Positions 5,136-5,751 of a stretch of 5,751 bases of DNA are shown piece after piece (the stretch's first letter is position 1; every line of letters starts with the position of its first letter). The notes below the pieces were generated by a model that saw only the letters and a program-made list of their open reading frames with translations, had not been told where the DNA came from and did not search any database. Source of the DNA: an uncultured Coriobacteriaceae bacterium (GTDB taxonomy: Bacteria; Actinomycetota; Coriobacteriia; Coriobacteriales; QAMH01); assembly GCA_900556425.1 (NCBI GenBank), contig USOR01000060.1, positions 1-5,751 on the forward strand, given 5' to 3'. A program made the position numbers and the translations under genes.

Positions 5136-5751
5136 ATGAGCGTTGATCAAAAGGACGGCACCTGCTCTTGCGAGAGCACGCAGGAACGTGCCAAGTTGAA
5201 TAAGCAGCTTGCGCAGATGCTGAAAGGTGGCGTGATCATGGACGTCACGACGCCCGAACAAGCGCGCATTGCGCAGGAGGCGGGAGCGTGCGCGGTCATG
5301 GCTCTCGAGCGAATTCCCGCTGACATTCGGGCGGCCGGGGGCGTTTCCCGCATGAGCGACCCGAAGATGATCAAAGGTATCCAGGACGCCGTCTCCATAC
5401 CGGTCATGGCAAAGTGCCGCATCGGCCATTTCGTCGAGGCGCAGGTTCTCCAGGCGATCGATATCGACTACGTGGACGAGTCCGAGGTTCTCTCTCCGGC
5501 GGACGATGTGCATCATATTGACAAGACGCGTTTCGCCGTGCCGTTCGTCTGCGGGGCCCGCGATTTGGGCGAGGCGCTTCGACGCGTAGCGGAGGGCGCC
5601 TCTATGATCAGGACGAAGGGAGAGCCGGGTACGGGCGATGTGGTGCAGGCGGTCCGTCATATGCGCGCCATGATGGCGGAAATTCGCCGCGTGGCTTCCA
5701 TGGCCGAAGACGAACTTTTCGAGCATGCGAAAAGCCTAGGTGTTCCCTGCG
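5136..5751 (+). CDS. pdxS: pyridoxal 5'-phosphate synthase, synthase subunit PdxS (N-terminal part)
   Basis: This is the first 205 codons of PdxS (family length about 290-300), open at the right edge. PdxS condenses ribose 5-phosphate, glyceraldehyde 3-phosphate and ammonia from the PdxT glutaminase into PLP, in the cytoplasm as a dodecamer. Family signatures are [60 protein letters not shown] and RTKGEPGTG. The catalytic residues Asp36, Lys93 and Lys161 correspond to Asp24, Lys81 and Lys149 of the Bacillus enzyme, so this protein has about 12 extra N-terminal residues, including Cys10 and Cys12. The ATG is supported by AAAGGAG (5122-5128) seven bases upstream. The divergent MocR gene is the probable regulator, and pdxT is expected just beyond the window. 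Confidence 0.97.
   Translation, partial: MSVDQKDGTCSCESTQERAKLNKQLAQMLKGGVIMDVTTPEQARIAQEAGACAVMALERIPADIRAAGGVSRMSDPKMIKGIQDAVSIPVMAKCRIGHFVEAQVLQAIDIDYVDESEVLSPADDVHHIDKTRFAVPFVCGARDLGEALRRVAEGASMIRTKGEPGTGDVVQAVRHMRAMMAEIRRVASMAEDELFEHAKSLGVPC

Noticed and set aside
5130..5726. Minus-strand ORF of 198 codons opposite pdxS
   Set aside because: The plus strand encodes unmistakable PdxS; the His/Arg-rich minus reading is a shadow.

Overview
The window looks like a chromosomal segment of a high-GC Gram-positive, most likely a member of the Coriobacteriia (Eggerthella/Slackia/Olsenella-like). This rests on the GC-rich codon use, the type of NRAMP transporter paired with a PRC/MgtE-N/CBS protein, and small lineage-specific proteins. 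No taxon was verified by a search.

Left part (1-2200, minus strand). A two-gene operon encodes a PRC-barrel/MgtE-N/CBS protein with one C-terminal membrane segment (575-1912). It is followed 10 bases later by the N-terminal 188 codons of an NRAMP-type metal transporter (1-564), which runs off the window. The expected substrate is a divalent metal, probably Mg2+ or Mn2+. The operon has a long structured leader (about 1919-2086) in which an upstream segment can pair with the ribosome-binding site of the first gene. A complete tRNA-Ser(GCU) gene (2102-2196) lies just upstream of the leader on the same strand.

Middle part (2263-3213). Two small unrecognised proteins of 83 and 130 residues form a minus-strand mini-operon with a recognisable promoter. 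Divergent to them is a tRNA-Arg(ACG)-like gene on the plus strand with a strong promoter and a clear intrinsic terminator. Its 5' acceptor strand does not match its 3' acceptor strand. An 11-bp inverted repeat lies between the two divergent promoters.

Right part (3346-5751). A MocR/PdxR-type regulator (GntR winged helix plus aminotransferase fold) is divergent from pdxS, the synthase subunit of pyridoxal 5'-phosphate (PLP) synthase, which continues past the window. The 167-base intergenic region holds three TGGTC repeats about 24-25 bases apart. The last is one arm of a perfect 7-6-7 palindrome, a plausible operator. The regulator carries Arg350 where the PLP-binding lysine of this family is expected, so it may sense PLP differently or not through a Schiff base.

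The strongest candidates for something undescribed are the metal-operon leader RNA, the MocR protein with the substituted lysine, and the mispaired tRNA-Arg gene. No CRISPR array, insertion sequence or phage gene was seen.
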